DNA from: Boswellia sacra | Taxonomy: Eukaryota; Streptophyta; Magnoliopsida; Sapindales; Burseraceae | Assembly (NCBI GenBank): GCA_013180625.2 | Contig: SNVD02003385.1 | Span: 62,001-126,000 of the forward strand | Reading direction: 5' to 3' | DNA: 64,000 bases | Shown here: positions 1-12,529 of the stretch, piece after piece | Layout: the number at the start of each line of letters is the position of its first letter | Numbering within the stretch: position 1 is the stretch's first letter | The notes under the pieces: generated by a model | The model's database searches: none | What the model saw: only the letters and a program-made list of their open reading frames with translations | What the model was told of the DNA's origin: nothing | Made by a program: the position numbers and the translations under genes

Positions 1-1374
1 AGGATGAACTTCCCAAATATGATGACCTATAACCAGTGTCTATTTTGCCATTGCTGCTTGTAACTGGCTCTTTGTGATTGCTCATAAATTCCTGCATATA
101 CCACACAGAAGTAGTAGATCAAGTAAACTTTAGTGCCGTTTCTTCCACGCCCATAACTCCAAGTAAAATTAAATAATTTACAAAATCGTTTCGAAAATTG
201 ACAAGATGCATAGGTTTCTTCACACTTACATTAAATTTCACAACTTCCTGGAAGATTATCTAAACTGTTTGTCAGTTACCATGTACCAACTTTTTAACCA
301 TGTTGCCCCAAAAAATAGTTCCAAGTGAACTAAGATTTAATGCAGACAGGCAAATAAGACATGATGAAGCAAGTAAGTACCCAAGGTGAGAACATTTGAC
401 AAAACCTTCAACTGCTTGAATGAAATATGTTTCAATTTTATTTTTGAAATGAAGATATGCGAGACAAGAAACTCGCCAATTTTTATTGCAGGGAGTATTC
501 CCCTAAATCCCATGCGGGCACTAATGCCTTAATTATGAAAAGAAATTTTTTTTTCCAATTAACAGCAAAGACTATTGTCAATGATTATAAACTGCATCTC
601 TCAATGTTTCTAAATATTGATGAGAATTTGGATATATTTGATAACTCAGTGTTTGCAGGGCCACTAAGTTAAGGGAACCTCCTACCTGAATCAATTGTTG
701 AGCCATTTGATCCTGTGATGAGGAGCCTTTAATTTCCACAGTGATTTCATCAGGCGAACCCCTGCTCTCCTGGACAGTTATTATGGCCCCACCAGTATGA
801 CGGATGTGCTCAATACTATTACCTCCAATTCCAATGATGTCCTCAGCATAAGACATTGGTATTTGCATTGTTTGTGCAACCTGATTAAAAAGAAAAAAGA
901 GGAACTGACGATACATCCACGAAAAAAAAAAAATAACAGGAAAGAAAGAGGAATGATGAGATGAAAAAAAAAAAGGTATGTAAAAATCTTATCAAATCTA
1001 AAAGAAATAGAAGTTTCCCCTGTATGAAGCCTGATCTGCACTCCACTATCTTCATGGTCAGTCTTCAGCATTAACATCAAAGAATTATGAGAGAGCATTC
1101 ATCTTAAGTGGGGAGAGATGGTACTCACTTCTTTATAAGACTGATGCAACTTCATCAGTAATCGGTCTTGACATAGATTAATTTGATAACAATATTTCTT
1201 TCCCATCATCGGATCTAGAATCACCAAAGGCTTAAACATCAATATGCCCAGCAGCCAACATGAAAATTTTTGTAGGCATCAATTCCAACATAAAATTAGG
1301 ACTATTCAATATATCTTAAAATTCCATTGGTCAGAGCAAGCACAACTCTAAGGAAGAATATCTTATAGCGTATT

Positions 1375-1605
1375 AGGTGGGTCTCTTCTTTTTATAGTAA
1401 AAAGTTTCTCGATTTTCCCCTTGTTCATCAATTTCTACACTAACGCAAAGCTATATCCACACCCTAAATGCTTGATGGTGAGGGGACATGTGGAATCTAT
1501 ATATATCTCAAGTAGGCAGCCCCAAAAAGATTTGAACCCTTGATCTCAATGAGGGAATCTAGGGCTTTTTACCAATAACTACAAGCAAGCAATAAATTCT
1601 TTCAC
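1375..1605 (-). mobile_element. tRNA-derived SINE-like element in intron of the KH pseudogene
   Basis: Read on the minus strand, the stretch carries a pol III B-box-like GGTTCAAATC near 1535, a head that resembles the one at 20680-20895 (both carry an AAGCCC...GGTTCAA arrangement), and an A-rich tail toward 1375. The borders are approximate and no target-site duplication was resolved. Confidence 0.45.
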
Positions 1606-3300
1606 AATACCCATTAGCTTTTTTTTACCATGAATAAGAAATTTTAATCTCAGCTTTTACAGACAATAAAAATTCAAAACCACCCACCTGTGTAACAATT
1701 GGACCACTAGCACGACCAAGTACTGATCAACGTATTGTTGTAAGTGCAGGATCTTGTCCATAGAGTGAAATTCCAGAGTATCTTAGACGTGATTCCAATT
1801 GAGGTTCACGGTCCAGGAACAAAGATTCCCTCCTTGTCGATGTAGGATAGTCAGAGGTCACTAAACTTTGAGACCTAGTATGCAGTAATGACTTGTCAGA
1901 CCAGGTCTCCGCTTGACGCTCTTGAGATATTGTTGAATTGTACTAAAATTAGAAATAACAATAATCACTATTTCTCATTGAAAGAGAAGCATAGCGATAA
2001 CCATTAACAGACCAAGCTTACAGTCTTCTCGAAAAGAGGAAGAACATTATGATAAACCAAAAACTTTCTGAGATGCCCAACTACTGCTTCTAAAGCTTTA
2101 AGAGCCTTTACGGCTTCTCCCTGCATCTCAACAACCCTCTCATCGCTGGCAGCATACAATGGCACTTCATCTGGCAGCACAGAGATTCAGTATATTGTAG
2201 CTTGTAAATTGGAATAATGGATGTTCATGTCAAAAGTGGAAAAGACTAACACATAAAAGCCATGAAGAATAGAAAATATAAAGAGAGAAAATCTGAATCA
2301 AGCAAAAGAAAAATATCACTTCTGACGAGCTAACTAGAGATGGCACAACATTGCACTTCTGAAGCAATCAGTGATAATCTGCTAACCATAGCCAATAAGA
2401 CAATCCTGTTGATAACGGTATTGTTGAAGAATAGGCAGGTAAATACATACTAGAGTTAGATTTTTTACACTGTATACACTACATCATGAAAGGTTTGCAG
2501 GCCCAACTGGCCAAAAGGATACTACAACAACAAAGATAACCATTTGAATTCTATCATTCTATAACAATAGAGACAAAATAAAAACTTGAGCAGCAGGTTT
2601 TAATACTTAAATAGGAAGAACTCCTACTCATAAAAACTCAACTTGCTGAAAATAGGTATTCCAAATTCAAAGTTTACTTCAACATTTGAATGTTATTCAA
2701 TGTCTCATATAAATCAACTTGATGCATCCCCATCATTTATCCAAGAATGAAAATGGAATTTAGTAACACTTCACCTCGGCCATATACCCTTTCAGGCTAA
2801 AATTTGTTGCTTGTGAGACCCAAAGAAACTGAAAGTATTCAGAAAATATTAGAAAAATAACTTTATAGTTTTCAATAATGAAATTCATTTTCACAACTGC
2901 CACCTCCAAATAGATTAACAATCTAATCAAATGCTTCATCTCCTTTTTTTCTTTCTTCTTTTTCTTCTTTTTTTTTTTTTTAAATTATTTAAACAAAGAG
3001 AATTACAGAGCAAATTCGCACACCTCAGAATAACTTCAGACACTTATTAGCTTCCTTCATGACACTCCAAGTACAAAGTTAATAGGATTTTTGAACAGGA
3101 AAAGCCTGCCAAGCTTTGCCATAGTTAAAGCTGAGAAACCAATACCAGGAAGGAGTTCAAGTTAGATCACCTCCTAATCTTCAGCCAAAATAATTTGCTT
3201 TATTTTTCTTCTATACTATAAGAGGGTTAGACAGCCATGCGTTAGCAATGCAAGTGTTCCTTTTTCATCCACCACAACAATCTAAAAACTTGGTTGCACC

Positions 3301-3498
3301 TTTTTTTTTTTTTCTGATAAGTATGGTGTTAGTCCACAAGACCTATGCATATCACCCCCTCCACATAAATCAGGTAAACCTCAGGCCATTACCTGTGGCT
3401 CTGGCCCTCAAGGAATTAGCACCAATGCGAGTTGAACCGTAGACCTAATGCTTCTTAGGCACCAGAGCCATGTGACTTTACCACTAACTTGGGGTTAC
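3301..3498 (-). mobile_element. SINE with poly(A) tail and short target-site duplication
   Basis: Minus-strand element about 200 bp long with a B-box-like GGTTCAACTCG near 3430, and a 3' poly(A) tail seen as poly(T) at 3301-3313. It is flanked by TTGCACC on both sides (3294-3300 and 3499-3505), consistent with a LINE-mobilised SINE insertion. It lies in the large intron of the KH pseudogene. Confidence 0.6.
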
Positions 3499-4781
3499 TT
3501 GCACCTTATTTATGATCAAAACCACTAAAGCATTTGATAACGCCAACCTTTCTCTGGGTTTAGGTTCATCTAAGTATGTTGCACTACAAGGCAATAATAT
3601 CTTATTAATTCATCCATGGAGAAAAAAGGTGAGATTGCATGCACCACGTCATAAATAGCCATATGAAAATGTTTCTTTCAACTCAAAGATACAGGAAAAC
3701 AGGGTTAATGGAACTAATTAACCCCAAGCTCGAATTACTACTATTATTATTTTTTGTTTCCAAACATGCTTGACAATAGAATCAGATTTGCCAGCATAAA
3801 GCACCTGATGAGGGAGAGTACAAAATCAAGTGTAGGTCACTCTTTAATAAGTAACACAAAGTTTTCATGCCAAACACAAAAGAAGTAAAACGGCAGGGAA
3901 AACAGAGACATTGATAACAAATATAACATCAAAATCATACCTCCTGAAAGTATCCGCACTGTAGCACCGGTACTTTCCTGTATTGACTTTATCAACGAGC
4001 CTTGCTTTCCAATTAAATTTATAGCTTGTGTCGAAGCCACCAACAACCGGACCGAACAAAATGCAGAACCAGCAGCTTTAGCATCAGCATCATTCTCAGG
4101 TAATCCAGATACACGTTTGAAAACCCTGATTGTAGCATCCATTGCAGGTGAAAGAGGAGCGTCCGGCTCTTCCTTTCCCGTTATCAAGACCTAAAATAAA
4201 CTCTAGTCAGTTAAAGCTGTAGACTCACATCCAGAGCAAGCATATCAAAAGTTGGAATCAATTAAACAAAATAAAAATAATCTGGGTAGCTTAGAACCAC
4301 ATTAGAAACTTGAAATCACAAACACTCAAGACAATTAAACTAACCATTCTCTTTTCTAAACCATGTTATTGGTTCATTTCAAATAAAAAACCATCTCTGG
4401 TGCATTTTGCACAAACTTAAATGACTCAAGCTAAGAGCAAAACTACCTTCTAAATAAAGATTGCACACTAAATTAAATGCAGAGAATAAATAAAAGGGGT
4501 TACAATGCGGTCAGGGTTGCCAACAGGGTCATCAAGGACTTTAATGCGGGCGCGAGTCTCCTCGCACATCTTCTTAATGAGCTCTCCCTTCCGTCCAATG
4601 ATGCTTCCAACTTTCAGAACAGGTACAATGAGCCGGAAGACGCAGTGGCCGGGCCATCCGGGTCAGCGTTTCTCAGCAACAGGTTCAGTGGCCTCAGGGT
4701 CAGTAGGGTGTGGGTTTGGAGGTGAGGAGACATCGTCGTCCTTTGCGGGGGTATGGTCGGGTCCTGGTTCTGGGTCCCCTT

Positions 4782-5783
4782 ATTTCGTAATAATTTTTAA
4801 ATTCTTTTAAGTCATAAAATTAATGGTAAATTTATAAAATTATTACATAAGATTGGTTATTTACGCCTATAAAAATATTACGATCACCCATCATTTAATA
4901 ATAAAAATTATTGTAATGAGGTTATTTGCACCCATTAAAATGCTCTAAACACTCTAATACAATATAAAAAATAAATTATTATTTTATATATTTTATTTAA
5001 TACTGAAATACCCTTCTTAATTAATTGATATTTTTAAATTAAATATACATAGAAATATAAAAATTTACCAGGTCGGGTGTGTTTTCACGTTGATCGCCAG
5101 TACTTAACACCTCAAACTTTTCCGAAATCCGAATCTTGAACAAACGTGGAGCCTTCTTCTTCATGCATTAATATCTGTCATAGTTCATGAGTTATGAGAG
5201 TTTGTGCTTTTTGAGGATTCGAATAAGAGTAAAAAGTTTCTAAAAATGTTTCAAGACGCCGTAAAAGGAAAAAAAAAAGTTTGCTTGATTGCAAACTCAT
5301 GAGCAAAGCCATCTTCAAGCCTCTAATGGATTTGCTCACCTGATCGACAAAGCCAACCTTGGGGTATTTTTGTGAGCCTTTGTTTATCTCTATTTAGGCA
5401 CATGAATATATATATATATATATATCTTTACTAAGTTTGAGGACTTATTATGCCAAAATCTCACATAACCACCTTGGTTATGAAAATCCAGAGACAGCCC
5501 CTCTATGTTAATCACCGTTACAAGGCTGTTAAAATGATGAGGTTAAAATGGTCCTAAAAAATGAATAATAAAATACACCATCATAGTTTAGTATTTACCA
5601 ATGCCCAAAATTAGTGTATTTACGTTTCCGATTAACCTAGGATAACAAAAGCTTCCATGCCAGTGACTTTATGCCCTTGAATCTCACAAATACAAGTATA
5701 CAAAGGAAGGTGAAGGGATTTGTCAACAAAGTTCAGTATTTTTCTACAAGGATACACCACGTTTGGTGATAGTATATTACCAA
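4782..5783. other. AT-rich intergenic stretch, nothing recognised
   Basis: Homology to the KH gene stops near 4782. A short (TA)n run lies at about 5408-5427. No coding, RNA or transposon-end signature was recognised. Confidence 0.5.
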
Positions 5784-7021
5784 GGGGCCATTTGATATGC
5801 AGTTTTGTCCCTGCAAAAATGAAAAACTGAATCTCACCCTTTGTTTGATTGGCTTAATTTATTTTTCAAACCCATAAATCTGGATTCCCACGGTAATCAC
5901 GTTACTGTCAAAACGAGATAATCTGAAACCCAAAAAATGAAAGGGTTTCACATTAACGGGAATCCAAATCCCCCTCCACCTTCGCCGTAGACAAACCAAC
6001 ACCAAAAAAAAAACCCCCTCATCTCTAAAATTAATTCATCACCATCAGCAAACTTTTTTCTTGTCTCTAACAAAATCCCATTTCAACATCAACATGTCAA
6101 AATTGGAAACTCAAAATCCATCAAAAATCGAATAAAAAAATATAAATTAAAAAAAAAGTGAAGGTTAGAATTTATGCAGCCATGATAGACTCTGGTGGTG
6201 GTGGCCATGGGTGGCATCGACTGGGGTTGTTGGTGGGTTTGTCAAGGATGGCTGTCATCGGCAATGGCAGAGAAGAGGTGGCGACGTGATCAGGCAGGGA
6301 AGAGAAAAGAGAAAACAGAGGATAGGAGGAGGAGGAGGAGGAAGAAGAAGAAGAAGAAGAAGAAGAAGAAGAAGAAGAGAGGGAGGAAAAGGGGAAAAAG
6401 GGGCTCTAACTAGAAAGTGATGAGGTGGCGATGTGATCAGGGAAGAAAAATGAGAAAATAGAGGAAGAGAGGAAGAAAAGGGAGAAGAAGAGAGGGAAGA
6501 AAGGGGGAAAAAGAGGCTTTGACTGGAAAGTGAAGAGATGGGGAAGAAATAGTGAAAAAAAGTTTTTTTTAAATACAGAATTTATATTATTTAATAAATT
6601 TAAAAATCTTTAAAATAAGTAAACTAAAAAAATCTTCAAATTTTATTCTAAATTTTTTTAATTTCATAGCATAATATGTAAAAATAAAATAAGTATTTTA
6701 ATATATTATGTAATGTTTGTGAATTTCTGGGTTATAATTTTTGTATATAGTTCTAATTTCTATATTATGTAATTCTCGAAAATTTTGTTTGTAAATTTCT
6801 GTAAACAAAATTAATATTATCAAATCTACTCATGAACAAAATTGACATTCTTGTGTATAATAAAAAACAATAATCTGATTTCTATAGTAATCAGGAAGAA
6901 GATTCCTGTGAAATATCAAACACAGTAATATTACTTTTCTATAGATCATATTCTCATATTTTACTTTTTGAGTAACGTGAATCCCATCCTAAGATTTCTA
7001 TCCCTTGTAACAAACGACCCC
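5784..7021. mobile_element. Candidate non-autonomous DNA transposon with imperfect terminal inverted repeats
   Basis: The left end reads GGGGCCATTTGATATG and the right end, read in reverse, GGGGTCGTTTGTTACA, so the outer 16 bases match at most positions. The flanking bases are CAA on the left and TAA on the right, which could be a decayed 3 bp duplication. No transposase is visible; the interior is AT-rich with a purine-rich core. Superfamily (Harbinger-like or hAT-like) is not settled. Confidence 0.45.
6292..6545 (+). repeat. Purine-rich tract with (GGA)n and (GAA)n microsatellites
   Basis: About 250 bases of almost pure A/G on the plus strand, with GGA repeats then a GAA run at about 6328-6378, followed by imperfect repeats of the same composition. 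The Lys/Arg-rich reading frames across it are compositional artefacts. Confidence 0.8.
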
Positions 7022-7640
7022 TAAGTGAGAATATGAAAAAGGTATGAACAAAGTTTAGGTTAGTTTAGATTTTCTCTGTCTTATTTCGATGCATCTATAG
7101 ACATGCATGTGAGTTGTTAGGAAACTTTTTAACTATATTAAGTTAGTTGGATAGTTGTAGTTCATAGAATAGAGTTAGCAGTGGAATAAAGGCCAATGGA
7201 AGTGGAGTTAGAGGTGGAAGAACGGCTGTCGCAAGTGTTGCTAGGGGTACTACTTAAGTAGTTCAAGAGGTGGTAGAGTGACTACTGGAAATGGTACTAC
7301 AGATGGAAGAGGGATTAATAGAAGTGGTGCTAGAGGTGGTGGTGTAAGTGGTTAGAGAGATGCAACTCCTAATAGAACTAGTGGTAGAATTGGTGGTACA
7401 TATTACATCTAGTAACAAATCTACATTTCTTAACTGATTTATTGGGTTTTTTTCTCTTTTTTTTTTTTTTTAGTGGGGACAAAATCAAGCTAGGTTGCTA
7501 TAGTATTTTGGTATAGTAGTATAACAAAACCTTTGTTTTTGTATTTTGGTATGGTATTTTGGTTATTAGGATTATGGTGGCAGATATTTTGCTTGTGATT
7601 TGGTTCTACCATTTTGCTATAATGGATGCCTTTCTTGTGT
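7022..7640. other. Intergenic stretch with a Gly/Arg-rich low-complexity remnant
   Basis: Between about 7190 and 7400 one plus-strand frame encodes a Gly/Arg/Thr-rich string broken by stops (GVRGG, SSRGG and GARGG motifs). It may be the tail of a decayed transposase or RNA-binding gene, but no family can be named. A poly(T) run lies at about 7455-7470. Confidence 0.3.
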
Positions 7641-7699
7641 TTATGGAGAAAAAGCATTCATGCTGTTTATATGATATATTACGGATTGATTGCTTACCT

Positions 7700-7901
7700 T
7701 AATGTTTCTCTTGTTGATGATAGGGTAATATTCTTCATCTTCATCATTCCAAAATGTACAACACCTGCATTCACCACTACAACATTTGAAGTAACGTCTG
7801 CTTGGGTTCTTCTTGGACTTTAAGATTTCCACAACAGCTTTCATACCATACAAACACCATCGTTTCGGCCATTTTGTTTGTTTCAATTTTGCCAGCACCA
7901 T
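7700..7901 (-). pseudogene. GRF-type zinc-finger protein remnant
   Basis: The minus-strand frame contains NPSRRYFKCCSGECRCCTFW followed by an acidic stretch. This resembles the plant GRF zinc finger (typically CG-K...NPGRRFF-C...C-FF-W-DE) of small At4g04775-like proteins. The frame begins in the middle of the domain and the last Cys region is rearranged (CRCCTFW instead of CGFFEW). There is no complete gene around it, so I call it a fragment. It could alternatively be part of a transposon-carried gene. Confidence 0.5.
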
Positions 7902-8034
7902 TGTGCTTTAGAACTCTAGCAATTTTCACTAACAGCCACAACACGTTTTCCCATGTGACACCAACCCTAAGAGTAACCGAAAAAACCTTTCTTATATAGC
8001 CATGAATAATATGGCCGTTTGAAGCAATGGTCAT

Positions 8035-9587
8035 GTGGTCCCAATAATTATATTCTTAAATACTTCTCCACTTTTTTTTTTAACACTTCTTCAAATGCTT
8101 CAAATGGTAAGTTTAATAACTTGGTCAACTACAAAGATCAATTTTGTAGTTTAGTGTATTAAAATATGATATCGATAAATATTACGTTCTATTTTTGTAA
8201 TGGAAAAATGTGTATGAATTTATCTAAAAATAACAAAAAGTAAGGGAGACAGATATCTCTTTGACACGGGAGTGGAAAAGCAAAGACAAATCATGGCCGA
8301 CAAATCGGCAGAATGGATATTATAAATATCTACATATATACAGAGTCTTGTAATTGACGGAGAGGTAATGTTTTTGGGATTTTCAAAATTAGAGGTGGTC
8401 ATGTAGGAAATTGACAAACCTCATGAAAGGTTTATGGAACTGGCTCTTAATTATTTATTAATGTTACATTTACAAACTCTGTATACAAAGTTTGTTTATA
8501 AAATTGACATAGTATCAGGTAAATGGAATGATAGATATAAAAAGTTAATGTAAATATTGATGAGTCATGTGTTCATGAATGAGTGATGTCACGTCAACTT
8601 TGTATAAAGACTTTATAAGTGTAGCATTACTCTTAATTCTTCTTTGACAATTACCCTTTTATTATATAATTGAGTTTTTACATAAGATCCAATTACTTTT
8701 ATTTAAATATAAAGCAAACACAATTCGATCATACCCTTCTCATTGTAAAGGAGTTGCTCTACATCTCTTAGTCACAAGGATTATTGCACATCATTCATAG
8801 TACTTGAAGTTATGTTGGTTCCATCATGGTAGCTAAGCCAATCAACAAAAGATGCCTATGTAGTTAAGATTTGTCCTTGATCAATTGGGGCTCAACAAGT
8901 AGGGCGATGTATAGAGACATGAGTGTTTTACAAAGCTCCATGAAATTTCTGCATTAGAGACACTTTATTATGCAGTTCATAAACTTGTTGAGATTCAAAT
9001 CTGGTAACCCCATGAAGCCTCTTATCAATAAATTTCTTCCATAACATTTTTCTATTCAGAACTTTATGCAACTCTCTCAAACCGATCATTGTTTGGTTTG
9101 CAAGACCCAAGAATCGATACTCTTCCAAGCCAATAAGAATAACTTATTTTTCAAACTAACATATCTTAAAATAAATTCTTTGACCATGAAACTTCATAGA
9201 AAATTGAAGATGGAAAGTAGAAAATAACTCATCAACATAGATGATTAATAGTTACTTTAAGTTACAAAAAATTTCTGAATCTATGATTTTTATACAAATA
9301 GTAAAAAATTAACAATTGAAAGAAAGCTAGTTAAAATTTATTTGTCCTATTTAGTAATTTTGTTTAAGGGTTAAATAGTGAAAAAAATCTAAAAATATAA
9401 TTGGGAGATGAATAGTTTGAAAGTGGGGACCCAATAGAATTGCTCTTATTATATTATTTTTTGAATAAGACAAATTGGGATAAAGATATCTTTGTACAGA
9501 AGATTCTGTATAGTTAATTTATCCCCTACTAATAGTATGAAATTGGAGATCAATATGTTACTAACTTGGTCCGTGTATGAAACTAGG
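8035..9587. other. AT-rich intergenic stretch, no gene recognised
   Basis: Short open frames only, none with a recognisable domain. No repeat ends were identified. Confidence 0.5.
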
Positions 9588-12529
9588 TGACACGACCCGC
9601 CCCTAGCTATACGGATGAATCGTGCTTGAAATTATGGACTAGAAACTATTATCTAACTCTTGTCTTTCTCACGAACAAACTTGATGGTAATTTAATAAAT
9701 ATACAATAAAATTTCAATTACAATAGCTAGTAAAAACTTTCTAACGTATCTATTACAACCTTAATGATAATATTAAATACATTGTTGCATCATCATGTAA
9801 CTTAACCTCGAGACTTATTAACTGGATCACACTTTGCTTTCACTTGAGGGGAAAGGTTTTAAAAAGAAAACGGGGATGAGTATAAAACTCAGTGAATGGG
9901 GATAGAGATATATTTGTAAATTAATCTAAAAAAATTATATTATTATAAAATAAATCTTTGCTTTATTAAAAAATCTTTATAAAATACTTCTTCTTGTTGT
10001 CGATACTTAAAAATAAAATAATACATCTTCAATCATATAATAAAAATGCTATTGATGACCACGCTAAAACATTTGTTCAAATGCTATTTAAAACAAAAGA
10101 CATAATTTTCAGTAAAAATCATATTTTAACAAAGTTATGTAACTCATGAAAAGAATTAAGCTTTAGTTTTCATAGGACTATAAAATAATAAGACTGTTGA
10201 GAATGCATAAACTCTAATCATAAAATTGTTTCTAAAAATTTTAAGAAAATTTATACAAGTTTGCTAAATATACTTCTTTTACGAACTTTTATTTTCTTAA
10301 TTCATATAAAAATATTTAAAACACATGCTAGTATACTAAACAGGTACCTCAGAAGTTATTTGATCATAACTGGTGAGATCTAACATTGCACAGGTTTATC
10401 TGAAACTCCTCATACTTAGTGAAATCTAACATCACACAGGTAGAGCTATCGCATAGGCCTACTAAACTAGTCATACACTAGTCATACACATGCGCAGAGC
10501 TACCCCAAAGGGTTAAAGCACCCAGATCACACAACTGAAAGCCTCTACATATGTCTTAACAGGCCCCAAAGGCTTCTATCTGTATAATTATCTATTTGAA
10601 TCTGCTGTCTCACTATCTAAGTGAGCTGGGTACTAGCTTAATATAATAAAATTAAACTTTCTTATTTTTGCTAAAACTGATTTTTTTTAACTGCTTTATA
10701 TGCTAAACCTTTGTTTGTCATGCAAATTTATCAAAATCCGAAAAACTTATGCAAGCTAAAACTGAAAATATTTGTATTATTTAAATTAATCCATGATAAA
10801 CATTTAAAAGAACATTTCTAAATGCTTTAAGAAATCCTTGAGTCAAATTGCTATGAAAACTTTAAATATCAATACTTTAACACTTGCTCTAAAATTTAAA
10901 ATATATCATTTCTTATAAACTAAAAAGCACTTTAAATATAAAATCTGAATTTTTCCTTTTAAAATGCCATATATCTTTGTTCAAAACTATTTTTGAAACT
11001 AAAAATCATGTCTGAAACTATTTTGAAAACTAGCGTTAAAACATTTTAACAATCGTAAGCAAGTAAGTAAATGGGGTCATATATCTCCAAGAAATATTAT
11101 AGGAAACTGGCTTGAATACTTCCAATTTCACTAAAATTCTCAATAATTCCGTAAAATGCTAAATAAACATCACTAAGTAAATACTAAACATGTTTCTTAG
11201 TTTATCTAGAAAAATAAATCTTTTACTCTCTCCAGAACTTTCTAAAATATCCATAAAAATAGCATTTAGAGAAATCATTACAACTAATAAAATAAAATAC
11301 TTTTCTACTCACTAAATTGGTTGCACAAACACAGTTAGCTCGTAGTAGATTCCGAGGTTAACGTCCAACCTAGCTGACCACCCCCTTCAATAAAGAATCA
11401 AATCTTCCTTGTCCTAACATCATAAAGAACTCATAACATCATATTCAATTCATAATCAATTTGAATGCTTAAGATTCCCAATACCCAACTTCATATCTTA
11501 GTCTAATAAATGCTAATTAACTTTATTTCCAAACTTTCTAAACAGAGCAATTCTGGTTCTCTAATTTGTAATAAATAATTTACTTATCTAAATCATCTAA
11601 GATTTGACAGATACCTTCTACACATACATGTCTAATACTATATAAACTAAGAATATCATCCGAAGTTCATTTGGTACCCCAAAATCTTCTTGTTTCCAAA
11701 TACAACAATTCTGTAAATCAGTTTCTAGAACTGACCTCTCTTTTTTCCAAAATACATAATAATTTGTAGTTAATTCCTAAAATCACAAACTTTAAAAATT
11801 TAAACTAGACATGAATAGAAACAAATCTACAAAATTTCATAATTTTATGAGACATCTAGAAACCTCAAATAATTTACCTAAAACTAGCCTTCTACAGAAA
11901 AACTGAAATTCCAAGATTGAATAGTAAACTCGAAAATTCATACAAAATTGTATACTTAACATTTTTCGATAAAACTAATTTTAATCAAACTCTTAATTTG
12001 TCTATTTTAACATATATAAACTTGATAATCAATTTCAAAGCCAATAATTTGCAAAAATTTTGGAAATGTCAATTGTTCATAGAAACACTAGATTTTTATC
12101 ACCATCATCATCTCTTAACATTTCTTCAAACAAAATCCATAAAAATCAAGAGGAATATGAAATACCTTCAGTTAGACTTCCAATTTCATCTTTAATTCTC
12201 TTTCTCTATCTAGATTTTCTCTCTAAAAATTCTAAAACATTCAAATATTTCCTTTATTTTAATTTCCTTAATAAAATATATACAAAAATCACTTAATATT
12301 GTTTTGTGATTACAAATTTACCTAGTTTTTCTTCTTCAAATAGCCCAATTTTAGCCCATCCACCAATCTTCCTGTCCCTTCTCATAACTTCTCTCTTCTC
12401 TTCTCTTTTAATTCTTGTTTTTCTCTTTTGTTTTTTCATTTGATATATAATCGTAACAGAGTTAGGCTTAGGTTTGTGGGTTGGACTAATGGGTTCTAAA
12501 CCTAGGCCCAATTGTGGGATGTTATAATA
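9588..12529 (-). repeat. 3' LTR of the LARD-like element
   Basis: Starts TGACACGACCCGCC on the plus strand, matching TGATATGACCTGCC at 15245. The first 860 bases align to the truncated 5' LTR, which carries an extra block of about 100 bp near 15650-15750. The upper border is inferred from the polypurine-type run at 12528-12540. Confidence 0.65.

Larger units (their letters stand above)
1..4781 (-). pseudogene. KH-domain RNA-binding protein pseudogene (PEPPER-like), runs off the left edge
   Basis: Degenerate copy of a plant three-KH poly(C)-binding-type protein closest to PEPPER. Exons recognised on the minus strand by protein similarity and GT/AG borders are 4504-4781, 3941-4190, 2022-2170, 1688-1942, 686-880 and 1-91; the phases join correctly. 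KH1 ([14 protein letters not shown]) is in the first exon, KH2 (NLIGKQGSLIKSIQE) in the second, KH3 (AEDIIGIGGNSIEHIRHTGG) in the fifth. It is broken: an in-frame TGA replaces an expected Trp (KR-stop-PGWPGH, 4663-4665), a second TGA lies at 1727-1729 after DPALTTIR, and the first exon is preceded by TAA with no in-frame ATG. Retained introns point to a DNA-level duplication, not a retrocopy. The functional family binds RNA and acts in flowering-time and gynoecium control (family knowledge). An unsampled alternative upstream exon cannot be excluded, but the stops remain. Confidence 0.85.

Noticed and set aside
4477..4810. Two plus-strand frames of 82 and 101 codons
   Set aside because: They are antisense to exon 1 of the KH pseudogene, whose splice borders and KH motif fit much better.
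6195..6420. Lys/Arg-rich plus-strand frames
   Set aside because: Produced by the (GGA)n/(GAA)n tract; no start context or domain.
8928..9128. 66-codon minus-strand ORF (EEYRFLGLANQTM...)
   Set aside because: Looks superficially protein-like but I could not tie it to a family and it is isolated.
11917..12511. Short frames in both strands around 12 kb
   Set aside because: They lie inside the 3' LTR of the LARD-like element and have only low-complexity AT-rich composition.
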